Of a stretch of DNA of 64,000 nt, positions 28,345 through 37,720 are shown piece by piece. The DNA is from Microbacterium arborescens. GTDB lineage: Bacteria; Actinomycetota; Actinomycetes; Actinomycetales; Microbacteriaceae. The notes below the pieces were generated by a model that was not told where the DNA came from, made no database searches, and was given only the letters and a program-made list of their open reading frames with translations. How positions within the stretch are numbered: position 1 is the first letter of the stretch; every line of letters begins with the position of its first letter. The stretch covers positions 1-64,000 of the forward strand of contig QNUV01000021.1 in assembly GCA_003339645.1 (NCBI GenBank). The letters are read 5' to 3'. The position numbers and the translations under genes were made by a program.

Positions 28345-29487
28345 TTACAGCTCGACGCCCACGAGGACGGGCTCGGGTTGCAGGATGAGGCCGAACTCGG
28401 CCTGCACACGCTGCTGGACGAACCGCGCGAGCGCGGCGAGCTCCTCGGCCGTCGCACCCCCGCGATTGGTCAGCGCGAGGGCGTGCTTGGTCGACAGACC
28501 AGCACGCGAACCGGGCAACGAGAAGCCCTTGCCGATGCCCGCGTGCTCGATGAGCCAAGCCGCGCTGACCTTCACATCCGGCTCCGCCACCTCGCCCACA
28601 GGCGAGACGCCGTAGTACTCTTTCAGCGGGATCACGCGGTCGGACACGGGATCGGGCGCCACCGGCCAGCGCGGACAGGCGTCGGGCAGGGTCCGGGCGA
28701 ACGCAGCGGTGACCACGGCGTTCTGGAAGAACGACCCGGCGCTCCACGTGTCGGGGTCGCCGTCGTCGAGCACCATCCCCTTGCTGGCCCGCACCGACAA
28801 CACCGTCTCGCGCACCCACCGCAGCGACACCGTCGCCTCGGGATCGAGCCCGAGCGCGCCGCGCAGCTGCGGCCCGCGGATCGCGAACTCGCCGTGCCCG
28901 ACACGCTCGAGCTCGAGCGTGATCGAGAGGATGACGGCCGAACGCGCCGCGACCGATCCGTGGTGGTGCTTGAGCACCGAGGTGCGGAAGCCGAGTCCCA
29001 ATTCGGGTGCCGGGACGACACTGACCTCGCCGGTCGACTCGTCGAGCAGCTCGACCTCGACGAGGGTCTGCACGACCTCCTGACCGTAGGCGCCGATGTT
29101 CTGCACCGGCGCCGCCCCCGCAGTGCCCGGGATGCCCGACATGGCGGCGATCCCGCCGAGGCCGGCCGCGACGGCGTACTCGACGAGGTCGTCCCACGAG
29201 TGTCCGGCCTGAACCTTCAGACGCGCGTGGCCCGGATGCGGCGAGGGAAGCTCCTCGATACCCGTCGTGCGGACCGCGACGACGGTGCCGTCGAACGGCT
29301 CATCACCCACCAGCAGGTTCGACCCACCACCGACGACGAGCCAGGGTTCACCGGCCGCCCACAGCTCACGCATCGTGGCGACGAGCTCGTCGGCCGTGTG
29401 CGCCTCGACCATGCGGTCGGGCACGGCGCCCGCGCGCAGCGTGGTCAGCTCCGCGAGGGGCCGCGGTTCGATCTCGGCCACGGTCAC
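28345..29487 (-). CDS. murB: UDP-N-acetylmuramate dehydrogenase
   Basis: 380 residues. FAD-binding PCMH domain with VVGGGSNLLVGDEP and the MurB blocks GLGGIAAMSGIPGTAGAAPV and QNIGAYGQEV. The active-site Ser lies in SAGSFFQNAVV, and the C-terminus has AAWLIEHAGIGKGF and HALALTNRG. This is a long actinobacterial type I-like MurB. It reduces UDP-GlcNAc-enolpyruvate to UDP-MurNAc in the cytoplasm. Its start overlaps the upstream MaoC gene stop by ATGA (29484-29487). Confidence 0.95.
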   Translation of the reverse strand: MTVAEIEPRPLAELTTLRAGAVPDRMVEAHTADELVATMRELWAAGEPWLVVGGGSNLLVGDEPFDGTVVAVRTTGIEELPSPHPGHARLKVQAGHSWDDLVEYAVAAGLGGIAAMSGIPGTAGAAPVQNIGAYGQEVVQTLVEVELLDESTGEVSVVPAPELGLGFRTSVLKHHHGSVAARSAVILSITLELERVGHGEFAIRGPQLRGALGLDPEATVSLRWVRETVLSVRASKGMVLDDGDPDTWSAGSFFQNAVVTAAFARTLPDACPRWPVAPDPVSDRVIPLKEYYGVSPVGEVAEPDVKVSAAWLIEHAGIGKGFSLPGSRAGLSTKHALALTNRGGATAEELAALARFVQQRVQAEFGLILQPEPVLVGVEL

Positions 29488-29891
29488 TCGGCGGTGCGCA
29501 CGCGCACCTGCGCCTTGCCGAGCACGACGGTGCCGTCGTGGCTGACGGTCAGGTCGATGCGCGCGATGCCGTCCTCGACCGCGCCGACCTTGGCAACAAC
29601 GGTGAGGGTCGCGCCGATCTCGGCGTCGACGACGACGGGGCGCGTGAAGCGCACACCGTACTCGATGATGCGGCCGCTGTCGCCGAGCCAGTCGACGATC
29701 GTCTCGACGGCCAGCCCCATCGTCAGCATGCCGTGGGCGAGCACCCCGGGCAGGCCCACGCGGGCGGCGACGTCGTCGCGATAGTGGATCGGGTTGAAGT
29801 CGCCCGAAGCGCCGGCGTAGCGCACGAGCGACTCACGGGTCAGCTCGACGGAGCGCTCGGCGACGATGGTTCCGACAGTGAGATCGCTCAT
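29484..29891 (-). CDS. MaoC-like hot-dog dehydratase (HadB-like)
   Basis: 135 residues, a single hot-dog fold. The hydratase-2 motif is intact: YAGASGDFNPIHYRDDVAAR with catalytic Asp and His, then LPGVLAHGMLTMGLA. It overlaps genes on both sides by 4 bp (ATGA). It pairs with the upstream partner gene, as HadA/HadB do in mycobacteria, where the complex dehydrates 3-hydroxyacyl-ACP. Microbacteriaceae make no mycolic acids, so the natural substrate here is open. Confidence 0.88.
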   Translation of the reverse strand: MSDLTVGTIVAERSVELTRESLVRYAGASGDFNPIHYRDDVAARVGLPGVLAHGMLTMGLAVETIVDWLGDSGRIIEYGVRFTRPVVVDAEIGATLTVVAKVGAVEDGIARIDLTVSHDGTVVLGKAQVRVRTAE

Positions 29892-30337
29892 GCGTCCTCG
29901 CCCCCGACCAGCAGCACGGACACGGCCGTCACGACATGGTCACCGGAGACGTCACGGATGTCCGCCTCGCTCGTGACCATCGCCCCCTTGCCGAACGCAC
30001 GGATGCCGGTGACGGTGAGCTGCGCGGTGAGTTCATCGCCCGCCACGATCGGTCGCGTGTAACGGAAGCGCTGCTCGGCGTGCACCGTCCGCTCGAGGGC
30101 GATGCCCGAGTCGGGCTCACCCAGGAGCTGCTGCAGGGTGAGGTCCTGGATCACCATTGCGAAGGTCGGGGGTGCGACCACATCGGCGTAACCGAGCGCG
30201 CGCGCCGCATCGGGGTCGGTGTGCTGCGGATCGGTCGCGAAGACGGCGCGGGCGAACTCGCGCACCTTCTCGCGACCCACGAGGTACGGGGCGGTCGGCG
30301 CGAAGGCGCGGTCGACCAGATCGGGGTTCACGGACAC
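29888..30337 (-). CDS. MaoC N-terminal/FAS1-like dehydratase subunit (HadA/HadC-like)
   Basis: 149 residues from GTG 30337. It has the N-terminal MaoC-type fold (YLVGREKVREFARAVFATDP, VVAPPTFAMVIQDLTLQQLL) but lacks the D-x-N-x-I-H active-site motif present in the following gene. It is therefore the structural subunit of a heterodimer. The overlap ATGA at 29888-29891 supports translation coupling of the pair. It is the first gene of the three-gene unit ending in murB. Confidence 0.85.
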   Translation of the reverse strand: MSVNPDLVDRAFAPTAPYLVGREKVREFARAVFATDPQHTDPDAARALGYADVVAPPTFAMVIQDLTLQQLLGEPDSGIALERTVHAEQRFRYTRPIVAGDELTAQLTVTGIRAFGKGAMVTSEADIRDVSGDHVVTAVSVLLVGGEDA

Positions 30338-30346
30338 CGTCCGATT

Positions 30347-31182
30347 CTACCGTTGGCCCTCCGCGGGCTGCGCAGCACGCTTCGCCGCACGCACCGCACG
30401 GTGCGTTTTGACGGCGCGCACCGCCATCTGCGACGCGATGAAGGTGAGGAAGGCGGCGAACAGGACGTTGGCGGTCAGCGGGTTGAGCAGGGTCGCGATC
30501 CAGGCGCCCACCGCGGTGGTCATGCAGGCGGCGAGTCCGACGACGAGGGCCGCCAAGAGGTCGACGTTGCGTCGGCGGGCGTTGCCCACCGTGCCCGAGA
30601 TCGCCGTCGGGATCATCATCAGGAGCGAAGTGCCCTTCGCGATGAGATCGCTCGTGCCGAAGAGGAACATCAGCGCGGGCACGACGATGACGCCGCCGCC
30701 CACACCGAGCAGGCCCGCCATGATGCCGGTGAACAGACCCAGCCCGGCGAGCCCGATGCCGACGCCCCAGCTCAGTTCCAGTACCGCGTCGCGGGAGGGC
30801 ACGACGATGAAGAGCATCACGATGACCGCGACGAGGAACGCCACGAAGCCCCAGCGCAGCGCGTTCTGCGGAATCTTCGCCAGCAGCCAGCTTCCGATCT
30901 GCGCTCCGATCACGGCACCCGCGGCGAGGATGATGGCCGGGATCCAGGCGACCGACCCGGTGAGGGCGTAGGAGATGACGCCGACCGAGGCGGTCGGGAC
31001 GATCGCAGCGAGAGACGTTCCGGCAGCCAGCCGCTGATCGAACCCGAGCAGCAGCACCAGGAGCGGGACGATGACCGTTCCGCCGCCGACGCCGAACAGC
31101 CCCGACAGGAGGCCGGCCGCGAGCCCGACCCCCGCGCAGGCCAGGTAGAACCGCGCACTGCGGCGCGCACCCCGCTCCCCCA

Positions 31183-31183
<1 letters not shown>
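30347..31183 (-). CDS. TauE/SafE-family membrane transporter
   Basis: 278 residues from ATG 31183. It has two homologous halves, each with the TauE motif: GLLSGLFGVGGGTVIVPLLV near residue 22 and GIMAGLLGVGGGVIVVPALM near residue 148. About eight helices are predicted, followed by a basic cytoplasmic tail. The family exports sulfite, sulfoacetate or other organosulfur anions. Its start overlaps the stop of the upstream DUF2510 gene by one base (TGATG). No sulfur-metabolism genes are adjacent, so the substrate is unknown. Confidence 0.87.
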
Positions 31184-32058
<875 letters not shown>

Positions 32059-32101
32059 CTCTGCCTTCTCTCGCGTCGGGCGCAGATCCGCCTCGTTCAG
32101 A

Positions 32102-34156
32102 CTACCGATCGGCCGCGACCTGGCTGCCCGTCTCACCGTCGACCGCGGCGATCTCGGCGACCGCCTCCGCCTGCTCGGTCGCGGCCTGCTCGAACTGCGA
32201 TCGGTAGAGGCGCCAGTAGGCGCCCTGCGCGGCGATCAGCTCGTCGTGCGAGCCCTTCTCGACGATGTCGCCGTGCTCCATCACGAGGATGAGGTCTGCG
32301 TCGCGGATGGTTGAGAGCCGGTGTGCGATGACGAACGAGGTGCGGCCCTCGCGCAGTGCCGACATGGCCTGCTGCAGCAGCAGCTCGGTGCGGGTGTCGA
32401 CCGAGCTGGTCGCCTCGTCGAGAATCAGCACAGCGGGCTGCGCCACGAAGGCCCGTGCGATCGTGATGAGCTGCTTCTCCCCGGCCGAGACGTTCGCGGC
32501 ATCCTCGTCGAGGACCGTGTCGTAACCGTCGGGCAGCGAATGCACGAAGCGGTCGACGCGCGTCGCGGTTGCTGCCTCGACGATCTCATCGTCGGTCGCG
32601 CTCTCGCGGCCGTAGCGGATGTTGTCGCGGATCGTGCCGGCGAAGAGCCACGGGTCCTGCAGCACCATGCCCGTGCGCGAGCGCACATCGTCGCGCGAAA
32701 GCTCGGAGATGTCCTGACCGTCGAGCAGGATGCGGCCGCCGTCGAGCTCGTAGAAGCGCATGAGGAGGTTCACGAGCGTGGTCTTGCCCGCCCCGGTCGG
32801 ACCGACGATCGCGACCGTCTGCCCCGGCTCGACCCGGAACGTCAGGTCGGTGATGAGGGGCTTGTCGGGTGAGTAGGCGAAGCGGACATGCTCGAACTCG
32901 ATGACGCCGCGACCGCCGCGCGCCGGCTCGGCGTCGGGCGCGTCGGGCTCCTGCTCGTCCTCGTCGAGCAGCTCGAACACGCGCTCGGCCGACGCGGTGC
33001 CGGACTGCACGACCGCGGCCATGCCGCCGAGCTCGGACAGCGGCTGGGTGAACTGCTGCGAGTACTGGATGAACGCCTGCACGTCGCCGAGTCGCAGCTG
33101 CCCCGACGCGACCATGAGGCCGCCCAGCACCGCGATGCCCACGTACGTGAGGTTTCCGATGAAGGTCATGCCCGGCATGATGAGGCCCGACAGGAACTGC
33201 GCCTTGAACGCAGCTTCGAACAGCTCGTCGTTCTCGGCCGCGAACTTCTCGCGCGCATCGCGCTCGCGGCCGTACACCCGGACGAGCGCGTGACCGGAGA
33301 ACGACTCCTCGACGCGGGCGTTGAGGCGTCCGACCTTGCGCCACTGCACCGCGAACGCCTTCTGCGACCGCGGCCCGATGACGCCGAAGATCACGGCCAT
33401 GAGCGGCAGCGACACGAGCGCCACGAGCGCGAGCTGCCACGAGATGGAGAACATCATGAAGAGCACGCCGACGACCGTCAGCACGCTCGTGAGGGCGGTC
33501 GACAGCGACTGCTGCATCGTCTGGGTGATGTTGTCGATGTCGTTCGTGACCCGCGAGATCAGCTCACCGCGCTGGACCCGGTCGAAGTACGACAGCGGCA
33601 GCCGGTTGATCTTCGCCTCGACCGACTCGCGCAGACGCCACATCGTGCGCACCATGATGATGTTGATCACGAAGCCCTGCAGCCAGGTGAGCACGGCCGA
33701 GCCGACGTAGATCGCGAGCACGGTGACGACGACCCACTTCAGCCGATCGAAGTCGACGCCCGCGCCCACCTGGAAGTTCTGCATCGCTCCGACGATGTTG
33801 GCGACATCCGTCTGCCCCGCGGCGTTGAGCGCCGCGACGACATCCTCCTGGCTCGTGCCCGCGGGGAACTGCGAGCCGAGGTTCGCCGAGACGACGCCCT
33901 CGAAGATGAGGTTCGTGGCATCGCCGAGGACGCGCGGAGCGAGGACGGCGAGAACGACGCCGACCGCGCCGAGAACCGTCATGAGCGCGAACACGACCGC
34001 GTACGGCCGCAGCAGTCCGATCATCCGCAGGAAGCTCGGCCCGAACTTCGCCGCCTTGCCGGGTGCCACGCTGTCCCAGCTGCCCGAGTTCTGGCGGGCC
34101 TGCTCGGCCAGCTCGAGCTCGGTGCGCTCGTCGTCGGTGAGGTTGTCGGCGCTCAT
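32102..34156 (-). CDS. heterodimeric ABC exporter, catalytic-site subunit
   Basis: 684 residues: six-helix exporter membrane domain (about 50-370) plus ATPase. Walker A GPTGAGKTTLVN, Walker B AVLILDEATSSVDTRTE with intact Glu. The signature is VSAGEKQL rather than LSGGQ, and the switch His is in VIAHRLS. Its start overlaps the upstream partner by ATGA (34153-34156). In such pairs (LmrCD, TM287/288) one subunit supplies the active catalytic Glu; this one does. Substrate unknown; multidrug or lipid export is usual. Confidence 0.9.
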   Translation of the reverse strand: MSADNLTDDERTELELAEQARQNSGSWDSVAPGKAAKFGPSFLRMIGLLRPYAVVFALMTVLGAVGVVLAVLAPRVLGDATNLIFEGVVSANLGSQFPAGTSQEDVVAALNAAGQTDVANIVGAMQNFQVGAGVDFDRLKWVVVTVLAIYVGSAVLTWLQGFVINIIMVRTMWRLRESVEAKINRLPLSYFDRVQRGELISRVTNDIDNITQTMQQSLSTALTSVLTVVGVLFMMFSISWQLALVALVSLPLMAVIFGVIGPRSQKAFAVQWRKVGRLNARVEESFSGHALVRVYGRERDAREKFAAENDELFEAAFKAQFLSGLIMPGMTFIGNLTYVGIAVLGGLMVASGQLRLGDVQAFIQYSQQFTQPLSELGGMAAVVQSGTASAERVFELLDEDEQEPDAPDAEPARGGRGVIEFEHVRFAYSPDKPLITDLTFRVEPGQTVAIVGPTGAGKTTLVNLLMRFYELDGGRILLDGQDISELSRDDVRSRTGMVLQDPWLFAGTIRDNIRYGRESATDDEIVEAATATRVDRFVHSLPDGYDTVLDEDAANVSAGEKQLITIARAFVAQPAVLILDEATSSVDTRTELLLQQAMSALREGRTSFVIAHRLSTIRDADLILVMEHGDIVEKGSHDELIAAQGAYWRLYRSQFEQAATEQAEAVAEIAAVDGETGSQVAADR

Positions 34157-35880
34157 GCGTCCACTCCCAGCTGCGATTCGACGATCTCTCGATACGTCTC
34201 ATTGGACTCGAGCAGTTCGTCGTGCGTGCCGAGACCCGCCATCCGGCCGTCGTCGAGCACGAGGATGCGGTCCGCACCGGTCACGGTGGAGATGCGCTGT
34301 GCGACGACGATCTTCGTGACCTCCGGCAGTTCGCGCCACAGCGCTTCGCGCAGCCGGGCATCCGTGGTGAGGTCGAGCGCGGAGAACGAGTCGTCGAAGA
34401 CCAGGACGTCGGGGCGCCGCACGATCGCGCGTGCGATGGCGAGCCGCTGTCGCTGCCCGCCCGAGACGTTCGTGCCGCCCTGGGCGATGCGGGCGTCGAG
34501 CCCGCCCTCCATCTCCGCGACGAAGTCGCGCCCCTGCGCGATCTCGAGCGCCCTCCACAGTTCGTCGTCGGTCGCGTCCTCCCGACCGAACCGGAGGTTC
34601 GACGCGACCGTGCCGGTGAACAGGAAGGCGCGCTGCGGCACGTAGCCGATGCCGCTCCACAGCAGATCGAGGTCGGCTTGCCGGACATCGACGCCGGCCA
34701 CGGAGACCGCCCCTCCCGTGACGTCGAACAGACGCGGGATGAGCGACACGAGGGTCGTCTTGCCCGAGCCGGTCGAACCGACCACCGCGACCGTCTCGCC
34801 CGGAGCCGCGCGGAACGAGATGCCCTCGAGCACCGGCGCATCGGCGCCCGGGTAGGTGAACGAGACGTCGTCGAACGCAACGGCGCCGGGCTCGGGGAAC
34901 TCGCGTACCGGCGACGTGGGCCGCTCGAGGGCATCGTGAGAGGAGAGCACCTCGCCGATGCGGTCGGCCGAGACCGCGGCGCGCGGGATCATGATCGTCA
35001 TGAACGTCGCCATCAGCACGCCCATGAGGATCTGACCGACGTACTGCATGAATGCGAAGAGCGTGCCGATCTGCACGTTGCCCTGGTCGACCTGGATGCC
35101 GCCGAACCAGATGACCCCGACGACCGTGACGTTGAGCACCAGCATGGCGAGCGGGAACATCAGGACGAACAGGGATCCGACCTTGCGGCCGACGATCATG
35201 ATGTCGGTGTTCGCACCGCGGAAGCGCTGCTCTTCGATGCGCTCGCGGACGAACGCCCGCACGACCCGGACGCCGGTGAGCTGCTCACGCATGATGCGGT
35301 TGACGTTGTCGAGCCGCGTCTGGAACTGCCGGAACAGCGGCACCATGCGCCCGATGATGAGCCCCGCGACGACGAGCAGCAGCGGCACCGCGACCCCGAT
35401 GAGCCAGCTGAGCCCGACATCCTGCTGCAGCGCCATGATGACGCCGCCGATCGCCAGCATCGGAGCTGTGACGAGCATCGTGGCGCCCATCATCGCGAGC
35501 ATCTGCACCTGCTGCACGTCGTTCGTGTTGCGGGTGATGAGCGTGCCCGGGCCGAAGCGCGACACCTCGCGCTCGGAGAAGCCGCTGACCTTCTCGAAGA
35601 CGTCGCGTCGGATGTCGCGCCCCGCGGCCATCGCGGCGCGCGCGGCGCACAGCGTCGCGATGACCGACGCGACGATCTGCCCGAGCGCGATGACGAGCAT
35701 GATCGCGCCGCGCGACCAGATGTAGGCGGTGTCGCCGCGGGCGACGCCGTTGTCGATGATGTCCGCGTTCAGACGAGGCAGATAGAGCGAGGCCATCGCC
35801 GAGCCGAACTGGAACACCAGCACGCCCAGGAGCAGCCACCGATAGGTGCGCAGATAGCGGAACAGGAGCTTGCCGAGCAT
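34153..35880 (-). CDS. heterodimeric ABC exporter, degenerate-site subunit
   Basis: 575 residues, membrane domain plus ATPase. Walker A GSTGSGKTTLVSL, signature VSGGQRQRLAIAR. Walker B VLVFDDSFSALD has Asp in place of the catalytic Glu, and the switch His is replaced in VVAQRIST (Gln). These substitutions mark the non-hydrolytic half of asymmetric exporters. It is followed directly by the catalytic-site subunit with a 4-bp overlap. It diverges from the alarmone synthetase gene about 110 bp away. Confidence 0.92.
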   Translation of the reverse strand: MLGKLLFRYLRTYRWLLLGVLVFQFGSAMASLYLPRLNADIIDNGVARGDTAYIWSRGAIMLVIALGQIVASVIATLCAARAAMAAGRDIRRDVFEKVSGFSEREVSRFGPGTLITRNTNDVQQVQMLAMMGATMLVTAPMLAIGGVIMALQQDVGLSWLIGVAVPLLLVVAGLIIGRMVPLFRQFQTRLDNVNRIMREQLTGVRVVRAFVRERIEEQRFRGANTDIMIVGRKVGSLFVLMFPLAMLVLNVTVVGVIWFGGIQVDQGNVQIGTLFAFMQYVGQILMGVLMATFMTIMIPRAAVSADRIGEVLSSHDALERPTSPVREFPEPGAVAFDDVSFTYPGADAPVLEGISFRAAPGETVAVVGSTGSGKTTLVSLIPRLFDVTGGAVSVAGVDVRQADLDLLWSGIGYVPQRAFLFTGTVASNLRFGREDATDDELWRALEIAQGRDFVAEMEGGLDARIAQGGTNVSGGQRQRLAIARAIVRRPDVLVFDDSFSALDLTTDARLREALWRELPEVTKIVVAQRISTVTGADRILVLDDGRMAGLGTHDELLESNETYREIVESQLGVDA

Positions 35881-35993
35881 GGGTCTCCTTGAGCGAGTCG
35901 ACCGGACGGTTCATGGTAGCGCCGCGCTCCGACACGCGACCGACCGACGATCCTCACAGCCGCCGCCGATGCCGGATCGGTACCGTCGGTGCC

Positions 35994-36689
35994 ATGACGA
36001 CCGGCAGCTCCGTGCCCCCGCTATCGATCACCGACGGTCTGCAGAACTTCTCACCCCAGGAGCTGCGGAGCCTCCGCGACGAGTTCCAGCAGTTCCTCCT
36101 GGAGTACCGGTTCGGGATGCAGGAGATCGAGACCAAGCTGCAGATCCTGCGCGACGAGTTCCAGCAGCTGCACGACTACAACCCGATCGAGCATCTCTCC
36201 AGCCGGCTGAAATCGCCCGACGGCATCGTCGAGAAGGTCGTGCGCAAGGGCGTCGAGCCCGAGTTCGCGTCGATCCGCGAGCACATCACCGACATCGCGG
36301 GCGTGCGCGTCACGTGCAGCTTCACGCAGGACGCCTACCGCCTGTTCGACCTGCTCACGGCCCAGGACGACATCGAGGTGCGGACCGTCAAGGACTACAT
36401 CGCCGAGCCCAAGCCCAACGGCTACAAGAGCCTGCACGCGATCGTGGAGGTGCCCGTCTTCCTGTCCACGGGCCGCATCACCGTCCCCGTCGAGGTGCAG
36501 TTCCGCACGATCGCGATGGACTTCTGGGCGAGCCTCGAGCACAAGATCTATTACAAGTTCGCGGCGAACGTGCCGGCGGAGCTGATCGCGGAGCTGAAGG
36601 ATGCCGCGGAGACCGCGGCCGAGCTCGACGCGAAGATGGAGCGCCTGCACCGGGAGGTGCGGCACCGTCCCCGCGTCGTGCGCATCTGA
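35994..36689 (+). CDS. small alarmone synthetase (RelQ/RelP-like GTP pyrophosphokinase)
   Basis: 231 residues from ATG 35994. It consists only of the synthetase domain: DIAGVRVTCSFTQDAYRLFD, EPKPNGYKSLHAIVEVPV (the G-Y-K-S-L-H substrate motif) and VPVEVQFRTIAMDFWASLEH. There are no HD hydrolase, TGS or ACT domains, so it makes (p)ppGpp or pGpp but cannot degrade it. The C-terminal helix ETAAELDAKMERLHREV fits the tetramerisation helix. The open frame extends upstream to 35889 without family homology. Confidence 0.92.
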   Translation: MTTGSSVPPLSITDGLQNFSPQELRSLRDEFQQFLLEYRFGMQEIETKLQILRDEFQQLHDYNPIEHLSSRLKSPDGIVEKVVRKGVEPEFASIREHITDIAGVRVTCSFTQDAYRLFDLLTAQDDIEVRTVKDYIAEPKPNGYKSLHAIVEVPVFLSTGRITVPVEVQFRTIAMDFWASLEHKIYYKFAANVPAELIAELKDAAETAAELDAKMERLHREVRHRPRVVRI

Positions 36690-36713
36690 GCGCGCGACGC
36701 GGGGACGCCGGGA

Positions 36714-37136
36714 TCAGTCCTCCGAGACCGTGATCTCGACGGGGATGTTGCCGCGGGTCGCGTTCGAGTACGGGCACACCTGGTGCGCAGCATCGGCGAG
36801 CTCCTGAGCGACCTCGCGCTCGACACCGGGCAGCACGACCTCGAGGACGACCGAGAGCGAGAACCCGCCGGCATCCGTCGGGTGGATCTGCACCTGACCG
36901 CCGACGGCCGAGTCGGTCACGTCGATCTTCTTGGACCGCGCCACCATCTGGAGGGCGGAGTGGAAGCAGGCGGCGTAACCGGCGGCGAACAGCTGCTCGG
37001 GGTTGGAGCCGTTGCCCGAGCCGCCCATCTCCTTCGGGATGGCCATCTCGAGGTCGACGCGGCCGTCCGTGGTGCGGACGTGCCCGTTTCGGCCGGCGCC
37101 CGTCGAGAGTGCTTCGGCGGTGTAGAGAGCGCTCAT
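36714..37136 (-). CDS. ohr: organic hydroperoxide resistance protein Ohr
   Basis: 140 residues from ATG 37136. Both redox Cys are present: FAAGYAACFHSALQ (about Cys60) and HQVCPYSNATRGNI (about Cys124). The substrate loop Arg lies in SNATRGN. It reduces organic and lipid hydroperoxides, using lipoyl or low-molecular thiol reductants. The start overlaps the stop of the MarR gene upstream by ATGA, so ohrR-ohr is a single operon. The open frame beyond 37136 is antisense filler. Confidence 0.93.
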   Translation of the reverse strand: MSALYTAEALSTGAGRNGHVRTTDGRVDLEMAIPKEMGGSGNGSNPEQLFAAGYAACFHSALQMVARSKKIDVTDSAVGGQVQIHPTDAGGFSLSVVLEVVLPGVEREVAQELADAAHQVCPYSNATRGNIPVEITVSED

Positions 37137-37627
37137 GCGTGCTCCTCCTTCATTTCCTTTTCGGGGGTGGTCTTCGTCGCGCGAGGAGCCGCGCGCAGAT
37201 CGGTGGCGGTATCGCGCATCCCGTCCGCCAGCTCGGTGAGGGCGGCGATCAGCTGACGGGCTCCGTCGACGGTGACGCCCATCCCCTGCGCGATGCAGGC
37301 GGGGACGTGAGCGAGCTCCGTGCGCAGCTCGCGCCCGCGGACGGTGAGCGACACGGTCACGACGCGCTCGTCGGCACTGTCGCGGCCGCGCTCGACCAGA
37401 CCGTCGCGCGTCATCCGGCGCAGCAGCGGCGAGAGGGTGCCCGAGTCGAGGTCGAGCGCCTCGCCCAGGTCGCTCACGCTGCGCCCGTCGCGGTTCCACA
37501 GCAGCACGAGCACGAGGTACTGCGGATAGGTCAACCCGTGCGGCTCGAGCAGGGCGGCATACGCCTTCGTGGTCGCGCGCGACGCGGCATAGAGCGAGAA
37601 GCAGACCATGTGCTGCGTCGGTTCCAT
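37133..37627 (-). CDS. ohrR: OhrR, peroxide-sensing MarR-family repressor
   Basis: 164 residues from ATG 37627 (alternative ATG 37636). The reactive N-terminal Cys (Cys9) is in MVCFSLYAASRATTKAYA, the OhrR hallmark. The winged HTH carries VSDLGEALDLDSGTLSPLLR and the wing DERVVTVSLT. It is a one-Cys sensor that leaves DNA when oxidised by organic peroxide. A CACAAC-TCA-GTTGTG inverted repeat lies directly before the start (37641-37655) and is its likely operator, so the operon is probably self-repressed. Confidence 0.92.
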   Translation of the reverse strand: MEPTQHMVCFSLYAASRATTKAYAALLEPHGLTYPQYLVLVLLWNRDGRSVSDLGEALDLDSGTLSPLLRRMTRDGLVERGRDSADERVVTVSLTVRGRELRTELAHVPACIAQGMGVTVDGARQLIAALTELADGMRDTATDLRAAPRATKTTPEKEMKEEHA

Positions 37628-37640
37628 GTGACGCATGGTA

Positions 37641-37655
37641 CACAACTCAGTTGTG
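37641..37655. promoter_or_regulatory. OhrR operator candidate
   Basis: Perfect inverted repeat CACAAC-TCA-GTTGTG, 14 nt upstream of the ohrR start. It resembles the TACAATT-AATTGTA class of OhrR sites in size and core (ACAA...TTGT). The spacing places it over the probable -10/leader region. Confidence 0.7.
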
Positions 37656-37720
37656 CACAATCAATATGGTCGAGAAGAGCGCCGGCAGCCGGGGCCGCCG
37701 GCGCCCTCCGAGCGCGGACG

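Noticed and set aside
35889-35993. Upstream start for the alarmone synthetase
   Set aside because: The added residues are Arg/Asp-rich, unlike any family N-terminus, and overlap the ABC gene promoter.
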